DNA from: Bacillus sp. X1(2014) | GTDB lineage: Bacteria > Bacillota > Bacilli > Bacillales_B > DSM-18226 | Assembly (NCBI RefSeq): GCF_007678255.1 | Contig: NZ_VEED01000009.1 | Coordinates: 124,001-188,000, forward strand | Direction: 5' to 3' | DNA length: 64,000 nucleotides | Part shown: piece by piece, positions 17,278 through 26,300 of the stretch | Layout: the number at the start of each line of letters is the position of its first letter | Numbering within the stretch: the first letter of the stretch is position 1 | Notes under the pieces: model-generated | Told to the model about the DNA's origin: nothing | Seen by the model: only the letters and a program-made list of their open reading frames with translations | The model's database searches: none | Program-made: the position numbers and the translations under genes

Positions 17278-17721
17278 CTACTCTTTCTTTATTAACATTC
17301 TCCGGTTTGGGAACATGAGGATATTCCTTATTAAACCCTCATTTAACAAGATTATCAGAAGATCCCAGAATTCATCAATCTTCTGTTCTACTAAAGAATA
17401 TGGGTTGTTAAAAAGAAACATTAAATTTTCTTCAGTCCAATGTATAGAGCAATTATTTATTGAGGTAAAAAACTCCATATCACTCTGTTCTTCATCATAT
17501 TCTTTTGTACGTTTGTAATAATCTGTTCGTTTGAAATTTTCTTCAAACTCAATACGAGCACTAGAATCGTCTGTTTGAATGACACAAAACGTATCATTCT
17601 CTTTCAATGTTCGATAAATCACTGTTCCGCCATACAAATCAATTTCTTCTTGAATCTCCTCAAACTCCTGATATGTGAATGTACCATGAAACTGATACGT
17701 AACTGTTCGAAAATCTCTCAT
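17278..17721 (-). CDS. hypothetical protein upstream of the Myb/SANT gene
   Basis: A 147-residue acidic protein that I do not recognise. It has a beta-rich N-terminal part (RTVTYQFHGTFTYQEFEEIQ, TVIYRTLKENDTFCVIQTDD) and a helical C-terminal part (SLVEQKIDEFWDLLIILLNE). No signal peptide or transmembrane segment is seen. It has an excellent ribosome site (AGGAGGG, spacing 4) and heads a two-gene unit with the Myb/SANT gene, so it may be its partner. The codon use looks like its neighbours. Confidence 0.65.
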   Translation of the reverse strand: MRDFRTVTYQFHGTFTYQEFEEIQEEIDLYGGTVIYRTLKENDTFCVIQTDDSSARIEFEENFKRTDYYKRTKEYDEEQSDMEFFTSINNCSIHWTEENLMFLFNNPYSLVEQKIDEFWDLLIILLNEGLIRNILMFPNRRMLIKKE

Positions 17722-17992
17722 AGTACCCTCCTAAAAAATTAATCTACCTAGTTGGCAAAAAGTATGGTACGCAGATGCGTACCTTTGTAAACAAACTATA
17801 TATATCCAAGGATTAATAGTACAATTATAACATTTTATTAGATAATATTATGTCATGGTTGTATTTCAAAATAAATGAATTAACTGAAATCTTCCCGTAC
17901 CTACGAGAACCGCTTATAGGCATCCAAACCATAGAATTGCATCCTGAAATATGGTAAATTGAATGGTAGGTATAATCAGGGAGAGGACAGAA

Positions 17993-18826
17993 ATGAATTC
18001 AGAAATCGAAGCACCAGTGATTCTTTCATGGTTGAAGAGTAGTAAGAAGTGCCAGACCATCCAATTGAACTGGGAGGCCTCATCCGAATCATGGGAATTA
18101 TTTAATCGTGATATTATAGAAGAAGTAATCCATTCTTCGAAAGAATTTTTTTATGAAAGATATCAATTAAATCTTTTCAATGACAATAGTTCCCCTTTGG
18201 AATTTTTGCATCAAAGGGGTATTGAAGTGTTGGGACTTGAAACTCAACAAGCAATTGTAACTAACATTTATGGGGTTAACACTGCATTTTATGAAGTTGG
18301 ACTGGGTAATCCAAAAAACACACTTTTAATTGAAAATGTCTTAAAAAATATGGTCCGGACTGCCATGCTTATTCATGGCTATTACAATTTATCAAAAGGA
18401 GCAATTATTTTTGCAGCACCTAAACTACATCAATCGATCGAGGATTCGCTCACTCATGTTGTGAAGTCAATAAATGAAATCTTCAAAGTGTATGGGTTCC
18501 AATTTACCTTTACCATCTACGTAAATGAGGATTTTACTAATCATTTCATTAATCCAAATGTGTATGTTACGGAAACACAGCATGTGAAAACTAAGACTTG
18601 GAAGAATACCCCTTCGAGTGGACTTGTAGAGTATCTGCAAAAGTCAGGGTATGAGGTGTTAGACAAACGGGAAAAAGGTGGAGCACTTTGGGTTATTGGC
18701 GGAGAAGAGCTAGAACATTTTATCGAAGAGCTATCTGTTAGCGAAAACATAAAATTTAGCTTTGCCAAAAAAGGCAGTAAGTCCACAAAGAACGTACCAG
18801 CCTGGTTTACAAAATCAACAAAATAA
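17993..18826 (+). CDS. accessory protein with shared N-terminal domain and C-terminal module type 2
   Basis: A 277-residue paralogue of the product at 11955 over its first 180 residues (SWLKSSKKCQ, QLNWEASSESWELFNRDIIE, MVRTAMLIHGYYNLSKGAII, NEIFKVYGFQFTF). The last 70 residues differ completely: LVEYLQKSGYEVLDKREKGG, ALWVIGGEELEHFIEEL, FAKKGSKSTKNVPAWF. I recognise this as a common bacterial C-terminal module with the pattern GyEVxDKRxxGGxLWVIGG and a terminal PAWY/F, seen at the ends of helicases and defence proteins. Its biochemical role is unknown. The ATG ten codons into the longest frame has GAGAGGAC seven bases before it. It is a single-gene unit with a strong terminator. Confidence 0.68.
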   Translation: MNSEIEAPVILSWLKSSKKCQTIQLNWEASSESWELFNRDIIEEVIHSSKEFFYERYQLNLFNDNSSPLEFLHQRGIEVLGLETQQAIVTNIYGVNTAFYEVGLGNPKNTLLIENVLKNMVRTAMLIHGYYNLSKGAIIFAAPKLHQSIEDSLTHVVKSINEIFKVYGFQFTFTIYVNEDFTNHFINPNVYVTETQHVKTKTWKNTPSSGLVEYLQKSGYEVLDKREKGGALWVIGGEELEHFIEELSVSENIKFSFAKKGSKSTKNVPAWFTKSTK

Positions 18827-18846
18827 TATAGGTTCTGCACAAATAT

Positions 18847-18899
18847 AAAAAGCACTTACCATGGTGTGATTCTCTCACTCTTCCTGGTAAGTGCTTTTT
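18847..18899. terminator. bidirectional terminator between convergent genes
   Basis: AAAAAGCACTTACCA (18847-18861) pairs perfectly with TGGTAAGTGCTTTTT (18885-18899). It serves the gene at 17993 on one strand and the que operon on the other. Confidence 0.88.
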
Positions 18900-18902
18900 T
18901 CA

Positions 18903-19442
18903 TTAATTTGATAGAATATTCTTTTTAGTTGATTTATATACGCTGCTTAATATTAGTGCTGCAATCGCCTGTATGGTCGTTTTCACAATGACTTGGCCGA
19001 GGATTGCTGCTGGAACAACTGCCCATGGTAAGAAGTTTGCTCCTACCGGGCTAAGGCCGATAATGACGAAGATGACGGAATCCAATAAGCCGCCCACGAT
19101 GCCACTGTAGAACACTCTCCAACTCATTGGCAGATTCAATCTGGTATAAATCTCTGTATCTGTTGTTTCTGCTACCGCAAACGAGAGGGCAGAAGCTAAT
19201 ACAATAATAAGGGTATCACCTAGTATGAATGAAACAAGTGCAGACAATAACAACGCTGTCCCTATGAAAATATAAGTCTTTTTTCTTCCATATTTATTTT
19301 GAACCAAGTCACGAAAGATAAACGTGGCTCCAATAAACAATGTACCCATTGGAACAATAAATGCTCCCATTTGTAATGGAGCGAAAGCCGCTGTAACTAC
19401 GTTCGCGGTAACGATGGATATTAAATATAATAAGATTCTCAT
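18903..19442 (-). CDS. queuosine precursor transporter (YhhQ/VUT family), copy 1
   Basis: A 179-residue integral membrane protein with about six hydrophobic helices and the family hallmarks ANVVTAAFAPLQMGAFIVPM, TFIFRDLVQNKYGRKKTY, the acidic AVAETTDTEIYTRL and DSVIFVIIGLSP. YhhQ-type proteins import 7-deazaguanine precursors such as preQ0 and preQ1. It is the last gene of a queC-queD-queE-transporter operon headed by a preQ1 riboswitch, so both synthesis and uptake answer to the same ligand. A paralogue at 31652 is about 80 percent alike by eye. The ATG is the natural start (MRILLYLIS). Confidence 0.9.
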   Translation of the reverse strand: MRILLYLISIVTANVVTAAFAPLQMGAFIVPMGTLFIGATFIFRDLVQNKYGRKKTYIFIGTALLLSALVSFILGDTLIIVLASALSFAVAETTDTEIYTRLNLPMSWRVFYSGIVGGLLDSVIFVIIGLSPVGANFLPWAVVPAAILGQVIVKTTIQAIAALILSSVYKSTKKNILSN

Positions 19443-19468
19443 TCTATCCCTACTCTCTTTCTAACATC

Positions 19469-20197
19469 TTACACGCCTCGTTTATTTCCCCAAAGAAGGG
19501 CATGTAATTGCGGTAATACTTTCACATCATTTAACACTGGGTCAGCAACTACACAATCGACTAACCACTCATACTTCTTCAGAAGTTTTTGAATCAAATC
19601 ATTGTTATTCACATTCGTGATATCATCATTCCCAACCTGAAGATAGAAAGGAATACCAGCGTACCGGTTATGGACCGTTTTCGCATATTCAAGATCGTTT
19701 TCGTCAAAGATGACGACTTTCAAACTCACTTGATGTTTAAACTCATTGTCATTTAAATTTTGAAAAATAGAATCCAAGATTTCAAAATTGGTGACCATAT
19801 TTGAACTTGGCGGCTTCGGTGAAATCGTTAGTTCATCAACGTTTAAGAACCAGTCTTGCCATCTACTCCCTTGTGTTTCAATCCCAATCTTGATGTTTTT
19901 TTCTTTTAATAAATCAATAAACACATCTAAATTTTTAAGCAGTGCCGGATTTCCCCCTGAGATCGTCACAAACGAGAAATTATCGCCACCGACTCTTTTT
20001 AATTCAGCCCAAATTTCATCTGCGCTCAATTGCTGAATATCTTCTTTGGCACTGCCGTCCCATGTAAAGGCAGAATCACACCAACTGCAAGAATAATCAC
20101 AGCCGGCCGTCCGAACGAACATTGTTTTTTGACCAATGACCATCCCTTCTCCTTGGATGGTTGGGCCAAAGATTTCTAAAACAGGAATCTTGCTCAT
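19469..20197 (-). CDS. queE: 7-carboxy-7-deazaguanine synthase
   Basis: A radical S-adenosylmethionine enzyme of about 242 residues that converts 6-carboxytetrahydropterin to 7-carboxy-7-deazaguanine. Diagnostic segments are IFGPTIQGEGMVIGQ at the start, the cluster-binding CDYSCSWCD (Cys-x3-Cys-x2-Cys), SFVTISGGNPALLKN for SAM binding, and GIETQGSRWQDW. ISPKPPSS is also standard. The ATG start is preferred over an upstream GTG, since GGGAG lies at useful distance only for the ATG. It overlaps the end of queD by four bases, so it is translationally coupled. The product feeds QueC. Confidence 0.95.
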   Translation of the reverse strand: MSKIPVLEIFGPTIQGEGMVIGQKTMFVRTAGCDYSCSWCDSAFTWDGSAKEDIQQLSADEIWAELKRVGGDNFSFVTISGGNPALLKNLDVFIDLLKEKNIKIGIETQGSRWQDWFLNVDELTISPKPPSSNMVTNFEILDSIFQNLNDNEFKHQVSLKVVIFDENDLEYAKTVHNRYAGIPFYLQVGNDDITNVNNNDLIQKLLKKYEWLVDCVVADPVLNDVKVLPQLHALLWGNKRGV

Positions 20198-20670
20198 TCC
20201 TCCATCCACTCCCTTCGAGCTTCCGCATAGCTGGTCGGAGTTTCAAAGAGACGGACAAATTCCACTCTTGCTCCATGATATTGTTCCATCCGCTCTTCTG
20301 TTTCTAATGCTTCCTTCATTTTCTCATAAATCCAAACCACCATATTTTCTGCGGTTGTATTCATATGTGGCAGGGTTTCATTCAAGTATTGATGATCAAG
20401 GAATATTTCAATTTCATTTTTCCAAATCTCTTTAATATCACCGAAGTCAATCATCAAGCCGCGTTCATCCACAAATCCGCTGATTCCGAAAATAACGTGG
20501 TACGTGTGGCCGTGCAAATTCTTACATTTGCCTTCGTAGCAATGCAAGTGGTGAGAAGCATCGAAGGTAAATTCTTTGCTCACTAGGACACGCTTTGAAT
20601 GATATTTTAATTGTTTAGGATGGATGTCTTCATTTATTTTTTGAAGTTTATCAACGATTCGAAAACCCAT
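20194..20670 (-). CDS. queD: 6-carboxy-5,6,7,8-tetrahydropterin synthase
   Basis: A 158-residue enzyme that turns dihydroneopterin triphosphate into 6-carboxytetrahydropterin, the first committed step to 7-deazaguanines. The zinc ligands are visible in FDASHHL and NLHGHTYHV, the catalytic cysteine in HCYEGKCKNLHGH, and the catalytic region in DHQYLNETLPHMNTTAENM. The tail FETPTSYAEARR is typical of Bacillus QueD. The ATG follows GGGAGG by eight bases, overlapping the queC stop region. FolE, which makes the substrate, is not in the window. Confidence 0.95.
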   Translation of the reverse strand: MGFRIVDKLQKINEDIHPKQLKYHSKRVLVSKEFTFDASHHLHCYEGKCKNLHGHTYHVIFGISGFVDERGLMIDFGDIKEIWKNEIEIFLDHQYLNETLPHMNTTAENMVVWIYEKMKEALETEERMEQYHGARVEFVRLFETPTSYAEARREWMEE

Positions 20671-20672
20671 CA

Positions 20673-21329
20673 CTAAAACCTCCCATTTAAAAAGTCTTCA
20701 AGCCCTCTTTTTCGTAATACACAGGCTGGGCATTCGCCGCATCCATCCGCAATCACACCGTTGTAGCAAGTTAGTGTTTTTTCACGAACAAAATCTAACG
20801 CGCCTAATTCATCCGCTAGTGCCCATGTTTGTGCTTTGTTGATCCACATTAATGGGGTATGAATAACAAAATTATCGTCCATGGACAGATTCAAGGTAAC
20901 ATTCAGTGATTTGATAAAAATATCACGGCAGTCTGGATAGCCGCTAAAATCTGTCTCACACACACCAGTGACTAAATGCTTGGCGCCCACCTGACGAGCT
21001 AAAACCCCTGCGAACGTGAGGAATAACAGGTTACGGCCTGGCACAAATGTGGAGGGAAGCTCCCCAACACCGCCATCAGTCACTTCAATATCTGAACGCG
21101 TTAACGCATTAGGTGCTAATTGATTTAGTAAGGCCATATCTAAAATATGGTGTTTTACACCAAGTTCATTGGCTATATTTTTGGCACATTCAATTTCTAA
21201 ACTATGCCTTTGATTATAATCGAAGGTAACGACTTCTACTTCTTTAAATTGTTTTAACGCCCAAAATAAACAAGTGGTGCTATCTTGTCCACCACTAAAC
21301 ACAACAATTGCCTTCTCATTTTTTAACAT
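20673..21329 (-). CDS. queC: 7-cyano-7-deazaguanine (preQ0) synthase
   Basis: A 218-residue ATP-dependent enzyme that converts 7-carboxy-7-deazaguanine and ammonia to preQ0. It has the PP-loop [18 protein letters not shown] at residues 9-26, the [17 protein letters not shown] core, and the zinc site [19 protein letters not shown] with four cysteines. It is the first gene after the riboswitch. PreQ0 is the base that DpdA-type transglycosylases insert into DNA. The operon lacks queF, the reductase that would take preQ0 on to preQ1 and tRNA queuosine, although queF may be elsewhere in the genome. Confidence 0.96.
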   Translation of the reverse strand: MLKNEKAIVVFSGGQDSTTCLFWALKQFKEVEVVTFDYNQRHSLEIECAKNIANELGVKHHILDMALLNQLAPNALTRSDIEVTDGGVGELPSTFVPGRNLLFLTFAGVLARQVGAKHLVTGVCETDFSGYPDCRDIFIKSLNVTLNLSMDDNFVIHTPLMWINKAQTWALADELGALDFVREKTLTCYNGVIADGCGECPACVLRKRGLEDFLNGRF

Positions 21330-21356
21330 TTCTCTCTACTACTTCCTTTCAAATAG

Positions 21357-21440
21357 AAAAAACAGTACCCCAAGATAGAAGTACTGCTTCATCTTAGTTT
21401 TTTTAATGAGGGGTGCTAGAACCTCCACCGCAGGATGCGG
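21357..21440 (-). promoter_or_regulatory. class I preQ1 riboswitch with terminator, upstream of queC
   Basis: Minus-strand GGAGGTTCTAGCACCCCTC then ATTAAAAAAACTAA (21393-21426) is the full preQ1-I aptamer. The GAGG/CCTC stem, the loop with the ligand-contacting C in CACCCC, and the A-rich tail that forms the pseudoknot are all present. Downstream, CAGTAC (21381-21386) and GTACTG (21363-21368) form a terminator stem followed by TTTTTT, so bound ligand should stop transcription into queC. A near-identical element lies at 32251-32335. Confidence 0.9.
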
Positions 21441-21521
21441 ATTTATATTTTATTGATATACTCATTTTACTACTTCCTACGAAATTTGTCGACAATTTCT
21501 GCAAAGCTCATTTTTTCCTGT

Positions 21522-22137
21522 TTATCGATTCCCTAATCTTAATCTTGGTGGCCTGCTGCGAAATGTTGGCATTACTTCATCTTTCCATGACCAGAAATCA
21601 GGGCTCGATTGCTTACTGCTTCCACCACTTGAAAGAACTACCGCATTTTTTGCCCTCGTGACGGCAACATATAAGACACGCGCCTCTTCTTTTAGCAAAT
21701 CCTTTTTATATCGATTGACACGTGCCATGAACTCGGGGGATAGACCAAAAAACTCCCTGCACTTCAAATCGAGTACCTCACCTGGGAAGGCGTTGTACCA
21801 GTTACGAACCCACTCGTCAGAAGCAAACCAATCACAAAATGGATCACTGTCCTGATCATAGGACCGTAACTTATAGTCATGCTGGCGAATTGGTAAGTAC
21901 GGTGTTTGTAAAAGCAAATCGAGCGCAACATCGTTGGGATATCTTAGAATCGTTTGCAGCATATTGTAAAAAACCGACAATATCAGGCTTTTGAAAAAAC
22001 TTTCCTCCTGCTTCGATCACAGATGGGATATTTCGATTGGCAAACTCTTATGCATAATTCCAGCACTGCTGCCATTTGGTAGCAATCGGAGAGAATTTTT
22101 TCATATTTATATGTTCTTCATCTTCCTTATCAGCCAT
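21522..22137 (-). pseudogene. decayed C-terminal part of a UvrD-type helicase
   Basis: This is a broken second copy of the helicase gene at 32418. The aligned parts read ILRYPNDVALDLLLQTPYLP, YDQDSDPFCDWFASDEWVRN and YVAVTRAKNAVVLSSGGSS, and the same order is kept. After RNWYN, 128 residues present in the intact copy are missing in frame, including motif V (STIHSAKGLEYP). Further upstream the frame breaks near IEAGGKFFQKPDIVGF, and a TAA replaces a lysine codon after WNYA. The N-terminal half with the Walker motifs is absent. As in the intact copy, the gene lies just upstream of a preQ1 riboswitch. Confidence 0.8.
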
Positions 22138-22856
22138 AATCACGGCATTGTTCCTCCGTGAGTATAATTGACTTTCCAAGTATAGTAGAGGGATAAGCCA
22201 TTCATATATTTTTGCTGTATAATGCTAAACTAAATACCATAATATACACCTGACAGTTGATTTTTAAGCTTTTACCATAATGGCGTGAAAGTACAGAGGT
22301 TAATCGTGTTGGTGTGAATCCTATGGCGAGATTTACAAAGCTTCACCATTTGAAATGGTATCCTTCAATATGCACGTGGTGCTCACGGCCATTCGAATAG
22401 ATAATTTCTTTCTTTTTTTGCAATGGGAATTGTTTGGTTAATAATTAAAACCGATAGCCATTCCCCAAAAAAGGGATTTGCAATATTTCAAGGAAAATTT
22501 TGAATTGGCGATGATCCTGCTGGCTACCGTTTGGTAATAGAATGAAGTCTTTTTCCACCTTAACTGGAAAGCCTATTAGAACAAGCGCTCTACTAATTTG
22601 TTCCTGTTTACATTTCCATTTATATATAAATTGATTTTTTCATTTTCATTTCTCCTTGGTATATTGGTAATTTCTATCTATGTTCAATATACCAAGTTAG
22701 GGTTACATCTTATGTAAACTTTAGGGACGGTTTTGTTATTTTAAATTTTGTAAGTTTCCACTTCTGGATGTATAATACTTCTGATTTCCCCGTTCCCCTA
22801 CCGTCTATACAAGACAATCTTCTTTGATGTCCATTCTTTTTTTTATTTTGCCTTAC
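22138..22856 (-). other. gene-free stretch with coding fragments
   Basis: No intact gene. Two minus-strand fragments look like old coding sequence: EIIYSNGREHHVHIEGYHFK around 22340-22410, and YKWKCKQEQISRALVLIGFP continuing to LQIPFLGNGYRF-stop (22445-22627). Neither has a start or ribosome site and neither family is recognised. They may be relics of whatever preceded the decayed helicase. Confidence 0.4.
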
Positions 22857-23162
22857 TTAACTTCGTATATCGGTCTTAATCGACTCTGGATTTTTTTCTT
22901 TAATGTTATGCAGATTAATGAGAATTTCTTTTTTGTCCATACCATCTTTATTTTCAAACAATAGTTTGATGAGTTCACCTTGCGCTACATTAAAGGCAAT
23001 GGAATGGACATTTCCATGTAACACTATACAATGCAACCCATCTTCAAGGACAAAGCAATTACCTGTATGGTTTATCTCAATAAAATATTCTTTTTCTGCA
23101 CGTCTGTTCATTCGAAAACCCGAGTCATTTAATCTCAAGTAAGCTGATTGCGGCTCTTCCAT
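22857..23162 (-). CDS. hypothetical small protein
   Basis: A 101-residue reading of unknown family. It contains a short beta-rich core (EKEYFIEINHTGNCFVLEDG, LHCIVLHGNVHSIAFNVAQG) and an acidic helical tail (ELIKLLFENKDGMDKKEILI). No ribosome site precedes the ATG, and the surroundings are full of decayed genes, so it may be a fragment. The reading MEEPQSAYLRLNDSGFRMN looks like genuine coding text. Confidence 0.4.
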   Translation of the reverse strand: MEEPQSAYLRLNDSGFRMNRRAEKEYFIEINHTGNCFVLEDGLHCIVLHGNVHSIAFNVAQGELIKLLFENKDGMDKKEILINLHNIKEKNPESIKTDIRS

Positions 23163-23269
23163 TTAACTATATTTAACTTGAACCTTGTAAATTCATCATG
23201 TCCATTTGAATAACAAAAAGGTGCCACCTTCCATTTGTAATCAAAAATGGATTTTCCCTCTAAATAAAA

Positions 23270-23325
23270 AAACACTTTAAGAAAATCTCTTTTTTTATTC
23301 AACAGAAGATTTTCTAAAAGTGTTT
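23270..23325 (-). terminator. intrinsic terminator of the SF1 helicase-repeat gene
   Basis: On the minus strand AAACACTTTTAGAAAATCT pairs with AGATTTTCTTAAAGTGTTT around an 18-base loop, followed by TTTTATTTAG. It begins 37 bases past the stop codon. Confidence 0.75.
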
Positions 23326-23361
23326 CTAAGATGATTAAAGATCTGATGAAACCTGATTGAT

Positions 23362-26300
23362 TCAGCTTTCACTCACTAATTGTTTTTTACTTTTAATATA
23401 CTTTTTATATTGGAACAACACATGTTCGCTAATTCCTGTTGCTTGAGCAACCATGGGAATTAAATGAGTATCGGATTTTTCTATTAGTTTTCGAGTTGCA
23501 TAGGCAGGTTCATTTTCTTTCGCTATGCAAAACGCAACAAACTCTTCGTCTATGCCGCATACTTCTGCTAACGCTTGTACATTTTGATCTAATAATTTAA
23601 ACATTAAGGTTACATTAGGCCCCTTTATATTTTGTTGATCAATTCCGTTTGATATCTCTTCATACGTGTCTCGAGTTACTTTCTGCTTTTCTAGAACTGG
23701 AGACACCTCTGACAATTTTATGTTGGTTTCTATTGGTATCTTTACCGGTTTTATTTCTTCCTCTACCTTTTTTCCAGCCACGTTCAGTTCATCAACTATT
23801 TTTAATTCCGCAATTTCCTTAAGTTCATTTTGTTGTCCTACTTTCTCAACTTCTTGTTCTTGTACGATTACTTTTTGTTCTTTTATTTCAGGTTCAGATG
23901 TTGAATGATTTTCTGGTTCAATTTTGGTGTCAACTTTTGGTGTTTTTGTTTTAAGATTTATTTGTTGTTTTCTTAACCTTTCCACTGAAAGTTCGTATTC
24001 TATTCTTTGCTGTATTAATATTGGCTCAATTTCCTCGATCTTTTCCCATGTATTGTCCTTTAAATATTCATAGGATTTCTCTTTTTCTATTTTCTCAACT
24101 ACCAATGTATTGTTAATTGGAACGAGTTGTTCTAATATTTTCAAGGTTTCCCCATTATTTTTGGCTAACTCAAGACGATTTATCGAATGTAAGGAAAAGA
24201 TGATCGGCAATTTACTTACGCCTGTAGAGGTTTTAACAACTAATTCATCTCGTAAAAACATATAGGTAATGGGATGATTTATCTGGCTCTTATTTTCTTC
24301 CATATTTGGCATTAAGAAATAAGGGTACATCTGAACAAAATCGTATATTTTAGTAAGCTTTTGGTTAAACAATTCTTTTTCACGTTCGAATTGTCGCTTT
24401 GCTTCTTGATAGCTATTGTTCAATTTATCACGTTGCTTTTTAACATCATCAGGGCTTAGCGTGAATCTTTTTCTTTCTCTCTTTGCATCATTTAATAGAG
24501 GCTTTAAGTCCTTGCCTTCTTGGATAAATTGGACAATTTGATTAAAATATTGTTCTTTTTTGTGAATGATTTCAAACTCATTTCGTTTGGTTTTCGTTGA
24601 TTTCCGACCATCTTCTATTTCTAGTTCTAATTCTAATAGTTCGTCAATGTTATTTTCTTTCATTGTTTTTTCAATGGAATCGACGATTAAATTAAATGCT
24701 GAATGGTAATCTTTCATCCTTTGATGTTGAATCGTAAATTCCTTCAAATCATTCTCATGTTTGGCAACTTCCATTTGTTTATTTCTAGTCTCAACAAATA
24801 GCGCATAAGCAAGACTGTACAAATGAGTATGAATCGTAAATTGTAAATAACGAAATAATTCGCTATATCTTTTATTTGTCGGTTCAATTGCTTCTTTATT
24901 TAAGAATTTAATCGATCCTTTAAATTCCGAATCATTGATTAATCGATCAACGAATTCTACGAATGGGTAGGATTTTTCCTTTTTGGCTATTAACACAACT
25001 TGATTTACTAAGGCAATTTCAATTAGCAGCTGAATATTTTCAGATGATAAGTAGGATTCAATCGGCTTTAATACCTTAAATAATTGTTTCATCTGTGGAG
25101 CTACAGCAAAATATTCAGAGGAAACAACGTAGTTTACACTTTCACTTAACCTATCGAGTAATTGATTATCCTTTTCTTTCTCAATCTGTATTAATTTTGA
25201 AATGGCAGTGATCCGTTTTAAATGAATGTCGTAATGTTCCACTGAAGTATCATTTATCGCTTGATAGCTTTGAATGACAATTCCCAAATCATCTATAGTT
25301 GAAATGACTTTTTCATGTTTTCCATAATATTGTATTAATTCATCATAGTTTTTACTTTGGTACAACGTATTGAGTACCTGTTGAATATGATCTTTATTTT
25401 GAGAAAGATACTGATAATGAAAAACTTCTTCTGGCTCAGAAGTTGTAATCAATTTTTCTAACCAAATATTTAACCAACCTCTAGCTTTTTTAACACGGAA
25501 CTCTTCTCGAATGTTTTGCAATTCAAAATCAGCAGTAAAAGTATCCAAAATAAATTCATTAAGTATTTCATCCAATAATGCTGGCTGTTGACGGACCTTC
25601 TCAACGACTGGAAATAAAAGCGGTCTTAGTAATTCGTTTAAGGGCATGTTCGCTTTTAGTAGCATCATAGCGGACATCACAAAACGATTGGCCTCTTTAT
25701 GAACAGCAGCACTTTCCTTAAATGATTTCACCTGTTCATAGGCTTTGGCGACATCCACGGAACAATTGGTACGGATGGTTGGGTATTTTTCCGCAATTTG
25801 AATTACTTCATCGAATAATTCAAATCGGGTAGCCGTTTTCACTGCTTCTTCAAGTTTTTCCAGTTTCATTAACAGATGGACAGCTAACGGTGGGTCATGC
25901 TTTTCACAGATCGTAAGCGTTTGTTGCGCATGTTTTTGTAACAGTTCCATGACATTAACAGTAACATTCTTCTGAATGAAATATCTTGTCATCATCATTA
26001 ATTCTTCTGTCAGACTCTCGGTTGGCTTCACTATATATGCTTGATGGAAGGCGGTATAAGCAGATTCATCATCTTCCAAATCATTGTATAAATTCGCTAA
26101 TTCTTCATATCGTTGCATTGATTCAAATGCTTCAATCAGATATTTTTGATAGTGTTTATGGTACTGTATGTCATGATTTTTTTGATAAAAACGGATGATC
26201 GCCATATAGTCTTGTTGTTGATACGCTTTTTCAATCCCACGTTGTAAGTAAGACTCATCTTTCGTCATTTTGTATAGTTCATAAAGTACCCTAATTGTCT

